Assembly (NCBI GenBank): GCA_017591395.1
Contig: WEDG01003452.1
Span: forward strand, 1-64,000
Source: Schistocephalus solidus
Lineage: Eukaryota > Platyhelminthes > Cestoda > Diphyllobothriidea > Diphyllobothriidae
Length of the DNA stretch: 64,000 nt
Reading direction: 5' to 3'
Every line of letters begins with the position of its first letter. Within the stretch, counting starts at the first letter, position 1. A program made the translations under genes and the position numbers. The notes beneath the pieces were generated by a model that saw only the letters and a list, made by a program, of their open reading frames with translations, was not told the DNA's origin and searched no databases. Below are positions 10,286 through 21,800 of the stretch, piece by piece.

Positions 10286-11345
10286 ACATATTCCAAAGGT
10301 GGCGTCTAGAATGATCTGAAAATCCTGGGGAAGACATCTATATTGAAATCCAAAAAGGCTCTCCCGATGGCACGGAACACGGACTTTGCACTCGTATCCA
10401 TTCTCGAACAGTGAAAAGTCGTTTTTTAGTGGGAAGCCATCAGCACAACCAGGTCCTTTTGGATAACCACGTCTTGTAAGGCTATGTCATTGAGAAAGTA
10501 TCTTCTACAAAACAGCACCTCCGGATGGGTTTCCTAAGAAAATTATAGTACATTTATCGACATTGTACCGCAAAAGCCAATTATTCGATCAATCCTCTGA
10601 CCAAGTTATGTTGTTCTGCAGTCTATCTTCATTGGCAAGGCACCAGATAACACTCCAGCTTTTTCGGTCATTTGCAAGCATTGATGTTTCCCAGTTCAGA
10701 TCTCTGAAGCAAGCGTCAACGTACGTAAGAAACAAAATGGTCCTAGTACTGAATCCTGGAGCACCGCAACCTCGAACATGATAGAACTTGATCTCTCTTG
10801 ACGGACGCACGCAGACCAGGAAGCTCTTAATCCGGTTGAGGAGGTTACCTCAACTTACTGTCTTTTCTAAGTTGCACAAAACTGTCTCTTGCGGGATTCA
10901 AGGCCGAAAAACCTTTTGAATGTTAGTGAAGACGATATGAACCACGCACATATCTCCAAGAGTTCGGGTCCAGCTCTGGAGAGATTGCAGCAAATTTGGC
11001 GTGCAGGATCTTATTTTTGGGAATCCGTGTTGACAGTTTGATAACAAAGTTTTGAGTCTCTGGGAATTGTGCCGATTTGCTCTTTATAATGCTTTCCATA
11101 ACCTTGCCGAGGATGTATTTCAAGCTTATGAGGCCGTTATTTGTCACTGGGCTCGACTACAGGCTTCGTACAAGGGTGTTCTATGCGCCAGCTTCCGATC
11201 GATAGGACGTGGTCCAGAGTTAAAGTAACTTTGAAAGAGCACTTACAGAGGTGCTGAAATTTCACTGGCTTTTTCTTTGAGAAGCTTGAACAGAAGCTCA
11301 TCTGGTCCTCTGGATTTCGACTCTTTTAGTTACTTGAATTCCCAA
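10286..11345 (-). mobile_element. CR1-like reverse transcriptase, catalytic box LAND
   Basis: Minus translation gives ESKSRGPDELLFKLLKEKAS, then WKALRANRHNSQRLKT, QHGFPKIRSCTPNLLQSLQ and VVHIVFTNIQKVF. It continues FYHVRGCGAPGFSTRTILF, LTYVDACFRDLNWETSMLAN and WSVIWCLANEDRLQNNI. These are successive CR1 RT motifs (GPDxIPxKLLKE, QHGFRxxRSC, GVPQGSxLGPLLF, YVNDLxxDL, FADDxKLW). The FADD box reads LAND, so one catalytic aspartate is lost. Stops and frame changes occur throughout. Confidence 0.8.
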
Positions 11346-12392
11346 TGCATCAGAACTTATGATAACAGGATGTGGCTTATACTTGGAGTCGGCAGATCAT
11401 CTGCGGAGGGCCAAGGAACCTGTCACCGTTTGTGTACACTGAGCAGAATAACTGTGAAAAGTACTCCACTTTGTCCATATTTTCAAAACTTTTGACGTCC
11501 ACAGTAGTCTTAATCACCAGGATATGATGCTTTTTCATTGCAAATCTGCGAAGGTAGGTCTAGACAATATTTTGAGCGTGCGATACTTTTTGCAAAAAAT
11601 TCTCTTCGAATTCCCGATGCGTTTCAAGAATTTGGCTTCCCAATTTATTCCTCTGCGATTCATAATGGTAAAAAATGCGAATTGTTTAGACTTGCAGGAT
11701 TTTCTCCACAATTTGTGCTTCCTGTTTATTTAAATTTTAAGGTTGCTAGTAAGCAGACCGGGACACTCATTCTGATGGAAATTTGTCAGTGGGCAGTGGT
11801 TGTGAATGAGCTACAAAAGAGCATTACAGAACAACTCCCAATCTTCGTTTACAGTGCTCGAAAAAATTGAGGTTCAGTCGAGGTCATTTAACTCTGCTTG
11901 TATCTGGGAGAAGCTACCTCACAAAACGTTTCGCCTTTTTTATCTATGGTAGGCAAAACGGAGAATAAACAGATGTCCCATATATGCACTACAGAGTCAC
12001 TTCATTTTCCTGATGTTCACCTACATTTACCTGACGCTCCAATTACTTAACATTAATGCTAATTCTCCTAATTTTCATGTAAAGAAAAAGGGTTTCAAAG
12101 GCATGAGCCTATTCCCCTCAAATACATTGACCACTGAACTGACATGAACTTCCCGACTTTGCCGTAATGGACCTTAGTGAGCCCGATTCATCCCGTCATT
12201 TACTTGGTGCCCATGCCTTTTTCTCATACAGCAGCTATCTAAACTGGTTTTATCCCGTAACATTTGGATACTCATGCAGATCATTACAGGAAAGGCCTGT
12301 ACATTACCCGGGAAACGGAATATTTATTAAACATTTACAACCTTGGCTACTAAATTTTGAACAGCTGCTTTAATTACAGCCTCCTCAAGCGG
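11346..12392. other. Upstream region of clu
   Basis: No coding or repeat feature is recognised. It should contain the promoter and 5' UTR of clu, but I see no clear TATA box or initiator. A donor-like cgg/gtgagt at 12,390-12,398 could be the end of a 5' UTR exon. Confidence 0.35.
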
Positions 12393-12510
12393 GTGAGTCG
12401 GGTCTTCTGGCTCGTCACGTGTGTGTCGTTCGTTCTTCGTACCGTAGTGAATAATTTACAAAGTGGAAGTTGTTTGTGCTGAAATCTGTTTTTTTACAAA
12501 AGGTCCTCAG
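12393..12510 (+). other. Putative 5' UTR intron or trans-splice acceptor before clu
   Basis: A donor-like gtgagt at 12,393 and a T-rich acceptor ending gtcctcag at 12,510 would define a 118-nt intron. Only one base lies between the acceptor and the ATG. Because flatworms trans-splice many mRNAs, the same acceptor could instead receive a spliced leader. The in-frame ATG at 12,470 would then lie inside the intron and not be the start. Confidence 0.4.
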
Positions 12511-12511
12511 G

Positions 12512-12842
12512 ATGACTGAGGGGGAACACGTCACTCCTTCGCCATTAACTGGAATTGGTGACAAGTCCAAACCGTCCAACGCAAACCAGACGTCAACCGT
12601 GGACGTTTTAGATGACACTCAGTTCAATATAAAAATATTTTTTTCCCCATCTGAGGTCGTTAATCTCCAGGTTAACTCTTCGGAGATCGTTCAGGAAATA
12701 CACCACGCCCTCACGGAACGCGAAGAATCTTGTCACCGCACCTGTTTCTCTTTGCAGCTCAACGGCAACACTCTTGACCTGTTTGCCGATCTAAAATCTA
12801 TCGAAGGCCTTACTGAAGGCGCCGAAATACATGTCGTTGAAG
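12512..12842 (+). CDS. clu: clu exon 1
   Basis: It starts [12 protein letters not shown] and encodes the acidic N-terminus plus most of the ubiquitin-like CLU N-domain ([37 protein letters not shown]). It ends with one base of a Glu codon at a gtattc donor. Confidence 0.9.
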
Positions 12843-15800
12843 GTATTCTCGTTATTTTCTTTTACTCTGTAGAACGTTATACCACTCGCGAGGTGCGTAA
12901 TCACGTTAAACATATCCACGAACTCATTAACAGCATCAAGGTTCGTGATGCTTACGCAGGCCGCGACCAAATGTCTCTGTCTTTCCTCAGCTCCGTCACA
13001 ATGGGAGATATTTTCGGTAATCCGATTGATGATCCCCTAACACATGCATTCTAACGCACGCATGCATTCAGTTACGGTCACACGTTTGAATCGTTTGACC
13101 AGAGAAATCGATTTCTATGATACGATAGTTTTGTATCATAAAATTTTATTAGAAGTCACATTTTTTTCATTTAGAGCGCAAACCATCGAAGTACGATGTG
13201 AGCATCAACTTCCATCCTCCTAGTTACATTATGCCCTCACCGGGCGTGTCAGAACCGCCACTAGTACCACTTCATCCGTATAACAAGGAAGATAACGGGT
13301 TAACATGCCTTCGACAGTTAAATTACAGCAACTGGAACCCACCCCCGCCTCATCGTCGCCTGGCCGGTGATCTAGTCTACCTCGTTGTTCACACATTGGA
13401 AGACAAGCGTTGTCATATAAGTGCCTGTTCTCGGGGATTCTTTGTTAATCAGTAAGTAATCTTTTGCAGTCAAAGAAACTGAACGAAACATAATTTCTAT
13501 GAATTACATATTGCTTGACTTTAAATTATTTATCTTGTCTTTAGGACTACCGATGATATTTTTAATCCGAAACCTGTACAGAACGCCTACGTTGCTCATT
13601 CCCTCATTGATCTACTGAAGCAGCTAAGTCCAGCCTTCAAAAAATCCTTCGAAAATCTTTTGAAGCGCCGCTCCAATAAGCATCCGTTTGAGCGATTTCC
13701 TACGCCATACCAAGTTTACTCATGGCTCAGTCCTCAGTGGGAGCATACGCCCGATTCCGTACGGAAAGAGGAAGGTGTGTTTTGAGCCCTGCTTTAACTT
13801 TGAATCCACATTTGAGTAAAATCTCACATAGTTTCTTTTTCCGGCAGCCTTCGCCTCACGCATGGCTTGCGAAGAAAATCTTCCCGGCCAAACTCGCGAC
13901 TGGAATGATGAATTACAAGCTACCCGCGAGCTTCCACAGGCTGGTCTTAATGATCGGTTGGTGCGGGATCGTGCCATCTTCAAATCCAACAGCGACTTCG
14001 TTGCGGCTGCCACGCGTGCAGCTGTCAGTGTCGTAAACGGCGATATAATGGCCATAAACCCCGGAGAGACTCGCAAACAACAAATGTTCATCTGGAATAA
14101 CATGTTCTTTTCTCTGGGCTTCGATGTAAAAGATCACTACAAAGATTTAGGGGGCGAGGCTGCCGCATACGTTGCTACAGTGAGTGAATTTAATTAAACT
14201 CCCACTGGACTCATGCATTCTTCGGCTTTATTTTATTGCCACTGTCCCACCTTAATGCTGCTACGCAATGGTGTTTCGAGTCGAAAATTAAACCAAACTA
14301 CGAAGTGAAACAGAAATTGTTGTTTCTGGTTTATTAACCGTCGTCAACCAGCTGTGCCTGGAGCACGCCCAAATTAATAGATATCCATGCTATCCAACGC
14401 GCAATGAAATTTTGATTTATGCAGCTTTAGTAGCCGATATCCCGCGTTTACTGCCTACCTTTATCATTCCTTTGTGCTTGCATATCACGAAAATTCAAAA
14501 CAGCACCAAATATTAATTTCTTCCGTAGTCCAATGACCTGAATGGCGTCCGTGCCTACTCCCTCCTTGACCAGCCAGGTCTGTGTACTCTTGGGACAGCC
14601 ATTATTGACTACCGTGGCTATCGGGTCACTGCACAGACCATAATTCCAGGTACGTTTTTAATTTTTCAAGCAAACTAAAAAGCCCATTTATAATTCATAT
14701 ATGCAACGAGTGAAGCCGATCCGACAAAATACCCGTTCCTTACAGCAGTCCGACCAACACTAAACTAATTTTGGTACCTTCACTGTGGCAGTTCTATAAT
14801 ACCAGTCGCGACGGATGGGCATTAGAATTCATGCTCGAATTCATCATTAGTGACAGCAACAATCGGGTTCAGTGAGTATACGAGGTGCGTAGTTGCCAAA
14901 CTATCCAATCCATGCTTTACCGTGATTTCATTACCAGTGTTGGTGACTGGCGCGACATTTGCTCAACAATTTGGTCCGTCGTTACTGTCACTGGAGGCAG
15001 TGTTCGCCCGCGGGATTTCTGTGCGGCTATTTTTTTCTGTCCAGACGAAGTTTTGACACTGAATACGAAGGGAAAGATCGTCGCACTTAGTGTTGAGCTG
15101 CGGACCTTAGAACCATAGCTTAAACAGCTCGCTGCTCATGCAGTCGTCAGCTCTCACGAGAATTTGAGCCTTGCCAGGCCTAAATGTGTGGCCATGTTCT
15201 GGCGAACAAGCCGCAACTAAACAGTGGGCACTATTCTTCCTCACTGATGCCGCGTGGTCGACGCTTTGCTTTCAAAGTAATCTTTATCTCTTCCCGATGC
15301 ACTTGTTTTTTCTGCATCTGCACCAGATTCGGTAAGATTCCAGACGTTTTATGTCGCGGCAAAAGGCCGTTCGGCCTCCACCTGCGGCCTAATAATTGCA
15401 TCAGGTCTGTTTGCAAACCCAAGCCCCAAATGGCTTAAGGCGGCTGACATCTGCCCACGCCAATATTCGGACCCGGTGTGGTTTGATCTCTGTGCACAAC
15501 CATCTGACAGCCGCTCGTTCTGAGCACCCGTTGAGGGTATTGAAGCCCACCAACTTTGTTTTTATTTGCTGCCGCGTGTCAATGTTCCCATAGAGTGCAC
15601 TCTCACTACGTTTTTGACCCAGTGGTTCCTAATGAAGTTCGGTACTTGTATCGCCTTTGTCGCTTTCCTGTACAAATTTTAGGCCGCCGCGATCGTTGCG
15701 CTAGATAAAAACCCACAGGAAGGTCATCTGGTTCTTTTTTCTTATCCATCGTAGACTAAAATATGTAAATATCTGATCCCATTTTATGCCACTGAATACG

Positions 15801-18800
15801 AAATCCAGACACTAAGACCAAAATGTCGGTCTGTAGAATTAAAAGATCAGTAACTCCCATCACCTGAGGACCATTTCGTCCGTACGTCCAGGAATCATTG
15901 AACTTGTTCGTTTAACTTGCATGCCGTAGGTCGTATAGCCAAGCGATAATTAGATCCCTGTCACAGGCTATGAACTAGCGGACGGTGCCGCATACTTTCA
16001 GCAGGTCAATTTGTTGCTACAGGATCGCCAGTCTTGTGCCCCATAAGAATCCAACCCCGAAAAACTCTTGGCACGCGAAATAGCTGTCATTTGTTAACGC
16101 TTATTGCGGAAGTAATCAATAGCCGTTGTCGCCTTTAAGCATGCCTGACAAGCGAGATGTATTGCTGCTTTACCGCCTCATCTGCTATATGTTTACTTAA
16201 ACAAGATGAAGTTGACAAAACCTGTAGATTTGAATAGCGCTGGCGTTTGTCGTTTCCGGTGTATGTGATCGATCGCCATATCTGTTTGTTGAAATTCGTG
16301 CTGTGTGCTTCACTTTACCAAAGGCGACGCGCTAACCCGGGAAGGCACTAGCATTCCATAGTTCCTACCTGCATCACCGCCCCTTCTTCACTTTCCTGAA
16401 CCTCACCGCCGCTCCCTCGTGACCATGTCGAATATCAGCCAGTAAATCACTTCGCGTTTAAATCCTTTTTTCTTTCCACGTTCTAGGAATTCTCGAGAAG
16501 GAACAGGAGCAGCTTGTTGTCTACGGGTCAATTGACTTTGGAAAAACTGTGGTTGATGATGCGCGATACCATGAACTCTTGGGTAAAACGGCCAAGAACC
16601 TGCGAATTCGACCTCATCAGTACGTATCCATTTTCTCGATTTTAACATCAAGTCCTCGCTTTTGGTATCTGCGCGCCCTTGTTTTTATATTTGAGGGGTG
16701 TAAACTGTTTATGATACCCGCCAATGAATGTGTACTTTTGTTGACTGAGGCCTGTCTAAACAGTCATGGAATTCATAAGATGACCAGCGAGTTTTGCCTC
16801 CAAACGCCCCCATACCGACAAGCACCTGACGTTAGATTAATTTCCGCTCCTTTTTGGGTCGTACTTACTGCGCCAGCGTACAATCGCCAACTTTCATGTG
16901 AGGAAAGAATCTGGTTGTAGTCCAACTCTCCCCTTTCACATCCATTTCCATGCGCATTTAAAATTTCCAGTGTCCGTGTCTTTACTTAAAGTGCTCGTAC
17001 AGAATAACCGCTTTTTGAATCGGGCTACCGGACGAGCTTTTAAATATGCGCAAATTTCCCGATATTTTGAAATAGGTATCATTTAATTCTGCCGCTACAC
17101 GTAATCTTTTGAGCGCAAAAAATAGGCGCCTTCTTTGCGGTTTGCAGACATGGGCTCTGTAGCCCAAGCCACTATTCACCTTTGTCCAAAGCCTACAAGG
17201 CACATTTACTTTTTAAACAGAGAAATGAACCGTGGTGTAAGTACTTGCGCAAGAAATGTCTGGTGCAAGAAACAGTATGACCAGCGCCCTGAAGCTTGTC
17301 TACCCTGACACCCAATAGTTTTTGTCCATGCGATTAGACACCGTGACTACCAAAGTCCTTTTCTCTATACCGGAGGCTTTTTTCATTATCCTGAATAGAA
17401 ACTTTATAGAAAATTTTCTACCTCATACGCTACTACTGATTTTCCATAAAATTCCGTTTAACTCCAGGGATTGTGCAAGTCAGATTGAAACCTCGGTCCT
17501 AACGGGGATTTTTGAATTATTCACCGACAGGACAGCATGAGTACTAGATAAAAACTCAGAAGCGTGATTCTCTGCTTTGGTACCGCTGCTCCACATTGAA
17601 AACTAGAGTATATACCGGACAGTACACTTGGAACGCTGAGGACTTACTAGTTAGCCGAACCCCTCGTAGCCGTGCCATGCGGTGACACAAAGTCGGCAGA
17701 ACACGTCTGGGCTTTTCGCGAATATCCGAGCTGTCATTATGGTGGATTATTCAGCATTGGGAATATTACGCGATTATTCCACCGGAGCGAATGAATTTCG
17801 TCTCAATTATTCATGTCGCCTTGTGGACCCAGCCCCAACTCATGTCGCCTCGCGGATCCAGCCCAACCCAGCCTGAAGTATTTACTGCAGGTTTGCACCT
17901 TTCTTTCCGAGGAAATTAATAAAACTGGACACTTAACCGTTCTTTTAGGGTCAGTGTTTTGCAGAACACTTATCCATAGCTCATCAGCATTTATCAATCA
18001 AAGTTATGTTAATTTTCGTAAAAACCCTGATGCCCCCACCCATCGTCTTTCCAGGTATTATGAGTTAAGAAAAAAATTCCTTGCGGATAACAGAGCCCCC
18101 AACACGAAAGCCACTGCAATGGCTGGTAGAAAATGACTTCCAAGGAGTCTTATTCCAACTTCCAGGGAGATTAGGGTTAAGGCAGGGTTGGGGTTAGCTT
18201 AAAGTTAAAGTTAAAACATAGAAATAAGTAACCTTTGTGCAACATAATGCGCGACCGCCTGCATTACAGTAGTTCATATTCCCGTGTCTTATCCACTGAC
18301 CTTTTGTAGGCACCGTGGCTTACTTGGGCTACGTTCTATTAACAACTCAACTGAGCTCAATCTTGGTTCCGTCGGCCTGAGGCTCCCCCTCCACCACCTC
18401 TAAACGCCCTTTATGTTTATCAGTCTGCGTGAAGGCTGTATGGCTAGAAGTATTCCGCCACTAGAATCTTCGATATGACCTCCAATTTTATTGAATTCCA
18501 CCCGAACTTCGACTTGACACCTCAAACGCCTTTCCTGGCAGTTATTTTTCAAACCGTTGTTAAAGCAGGACCTGTTTGTTTGGTCTGTCTATAAGTGCTG
18601 TAATAAGTATCCACTTGCTCGAGCGATTTACCCGAACCTCGGGTTCTTATCCTGGAGTCTGTTAGGAATTCTTCCGATGACCTCCCAGTTTTCCATCAGC
18701 ATTCGTTCCTCGGAAGAAGCTTCCGATTTGCCCTTGGGGGAAAGAGAATTAAATATTGGAGGCAGATTTAGCTTTTTTTCTTTGCAAACCTTGTGACTGC

Positions 18801-21800
18801 GTAACTTGATTCGGCGACCGTTTTTAATTTTTGTTGATCGGTTGGTTTTAATTCTCTCTTCTACCGACTTGCCTGCTTTAGTGTCGCTGACAAGTCTGGC
18901 AAGGAAATCGAGCTGCTTTCGTCCGTCGATTGCAAGGGCATAATCGGTAATGACAACCGAGCCTATATCCTCGACCTCCTCCACACCTTCCCTCCAGACG
19001 TCAACTACCTGGGCGGTGCGCCCGCGAATATTCGTCCTGTCCTCAGTCCTGCCATGACTGCACTAGGCTACCCCTACACCCACAGGCACCTCCTGCCTAG
19101 CCTCCGCCAGGAACTTCTTGACGCCTTCTGCGAGTGAGTAGACCTCTTCCACCTGATAATCGTGACCCAATAGGGAAAATTAATAACATTATCTTGAGCC
19201 GTCTGCCTCGCGTTTTCATGTGAAATAAACAATCTGGACGTTTCCCATTTCAAAAACAGGCGCCAAAGTATCGTAATCTAGAAGTGCTGGCTAGCCTGAA
19301 CCAGTTCCAGGTCATTTTTTGTACATTAACGTGGCTTGTATCTTTTCAGATTTTAAATGTTTTAACTGATTTAAAGGTGTTCTTTTCAGATCCCATTGGC
19401 CGGCGTTTAAGTTTCAAAAAACTGATTTGTGTTAACATCGCTCCTAAAGACCATCCATCGATAATTAATGTTTAATATAATGATAAGCTTCTTTCTTTTG
19501 CATCATCACAGAGCACGACATGACGCGTTCCTTCGTACTGCCGCCCGTGAGCTCCAGGCTTTAAGGGCCTCCAAGGTTAACTCTGTAAAGGTGCGTCTGA
19601 CAAATATTTGGCTAAAAATTTGCGGTTCGGGACCCGAATCGTGGACTCTTGACGTCGCATTCGTGAAATAACTTTCAGAAGCCTATCCCACACTTTCATA
19701 CTATAGGAAAATTGTGCTGTTTGGTTTACGTAGAACCTGCTTGATTACTCTAGGATTTACCAAGTGTCCTAAATCAGAGCGATCGTCAGCACGCATTCCA
19801 TTGGTATCCTTTTCTGATGCTCACAACTCCAATGAACTCCTGCCTCCTTGCTGCATGACTATTTACTGAGAAAACTTACCATGATCACCGACCACACTCT
19901 TATCTTCCATCAACAGCTGCCTAGACCCCGGCCATTTGTCTAACGAGGACTATCACTACCCCAGTGAAGCAGTGATAGCTTGTGCATGAAATTGACCACC
20001 TTTGCACAGTGTCGATCATTTTGCGCATTCAGCATGCGCCAATAGCAAAACCGTCCTTTCGCGAGTGTTCCTCATTGTCGCATGTTGCTCCGGTCATTGA
20101 GTCGAAATTTGCCAGCCGACGGGCGGGTTCAACTACGTCAGCTTAGCAAGTGCTGTGTTACTGATAGTAGCCAAGGCCTGAAATCACGGTTTTATCTCTG
20201 ACGAGGTGTAGTGCAATTAGTTTCCCCCATCAGTATCCCATAACTGGATTTTAAGTGTCCTGCCGCTGTATAAATAATGTAAACACTGTGCCCCTGTCCA
20301 TTCCAATCTCTACTAGTAGATTTAACCTTCGTAGTTCTTATATACGTTTGCGAGCCTGTCAAATGCATAAATAAAACTTGATTAATTCCTCCAAAGTAGT
20401 AAAAATTCACGTTTTCAAAATATCGATTGTGCCTATACAATGTTGTTTGAGACAGAACCAGCAAATATTTTTTTCATTGCTTTTGCTGCTGTCGTAGGAT
20501 TGTTTTTCCTTGACAATATTCTGCCGTTGACACGCTGCGCCCGTTTGTTTGCTGCCATTGATAATCCAACTGTGTTTTTGCGACCCGATAACGAACCATC
20601 CAGTCCGTATTGCCCTCTGTAGATTGAAGAAATCGCCGCCAATAGTGATAAGGAAGCAGTCGTTGGTGCAAATGAAATTCTGCCTCATGAACCGGATAAC
20701 ATGCTGCTTTTGAATGCCGATTCTGCGGTCAATTCCGTCCCCAAGATCGTGTTGACCGAAAAAAGAACTAACCGATTACTCTCCTCTTCACATATCGTCG
20801 AGAATGGCGCGATTTCAGAGGTTAAGAAGGCCGTCGAGGACATGCACGACAGTTAGTTTGCATACAGTTATATCTGCCACTTGATCATAAGCGCAATTAG
20901 ATAATAACTTCAAGAGTCTAGATTTTCTACTAGTTTCTTCTTTCCTTCACACGCAAAATTTACCTTTTGTTACATGCATCAGCTGTTTGAGATTAATATA
21001 ACACCTATCCATCCCTTTATCATAATTTGGATTGGATTGAATTTTATGGTCGATTTTGTTGCATCGACGTTTAGCAGCTTATTTCGTCTCATCAGGCCGT
21101 TAAACGATACTATTACAGTTTCATTATTTGCGTGTCCCCTGGACTTGGTGGGCCCTATGTACCAGTTGCGACTTTCTGTCCTTAAGTATTTATCCTATTG
21201 CAGTTTCCAGTAAACTCCTGGTTTAGATTGGCACCCGCTATCGAGGTGAATGCTGGCCAGGTCAGGTACACTCATTCCTCCATCGTCCTCTGACTTTCGT
21301 CTCCTCACAAGGGCGGAACTGAGGGTCTCTTGTTCCCTTTTTTTAAAAAAAAACAATTGCTTTATAAAACATAAATCTCAACTTATGACGAATGTACCTG
21401 CCTATTTTAGTGGAATCTGAAACGACTGAGGCTATCCAGCGCTCTGCCAAGGCTCTGGGTTCTTTGTCAGACACACATTTTGAGATGGCCTTCAATCCGG
21501 ACGTGTACCAGTCATCTATCACATTCGCCAAGTCTGAGGTTAGTCGGTTCACGACTCACTGTTACTCGTTTCTCTGATTGATTGGTCAGTAAAGCTGTGA
21601 TCATGTCCAAACCACCCGGCCTCCGGTGCCTCCCACGCGTGACGATTTGCAGCAGGGGATTTATACCTCGACACATTCTCTCCTCCAGTGACAGAGACCA
21701 AATACAGAAGGTCCAAAACTACTCTCCTGTCTTGGCAAAGCGTGTCGAGCCAGGTTCCGAGTTAAACTCTTCTTCGGGGTCTCCAGGTGGGCACGGGCGT

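Noticed and set aside
12470..12511. Upstream in-frame ATG as the clu start
   Set aside because: It lies in sequence that looks like a polypyrimidine tract ending in a splice acceptor just before the ATG at 12,512. CLU N-termini are not conserved enough to decide otherwise, so the start after the acceptor was preferred.
13017..13054. Exon 2 continuing to the stop at 13,052
   Set aside because: The conserved reading resumes at 13,175 in matching phase after a GT-AG intron; the readthrough would truncate CLU at about 180 residues.
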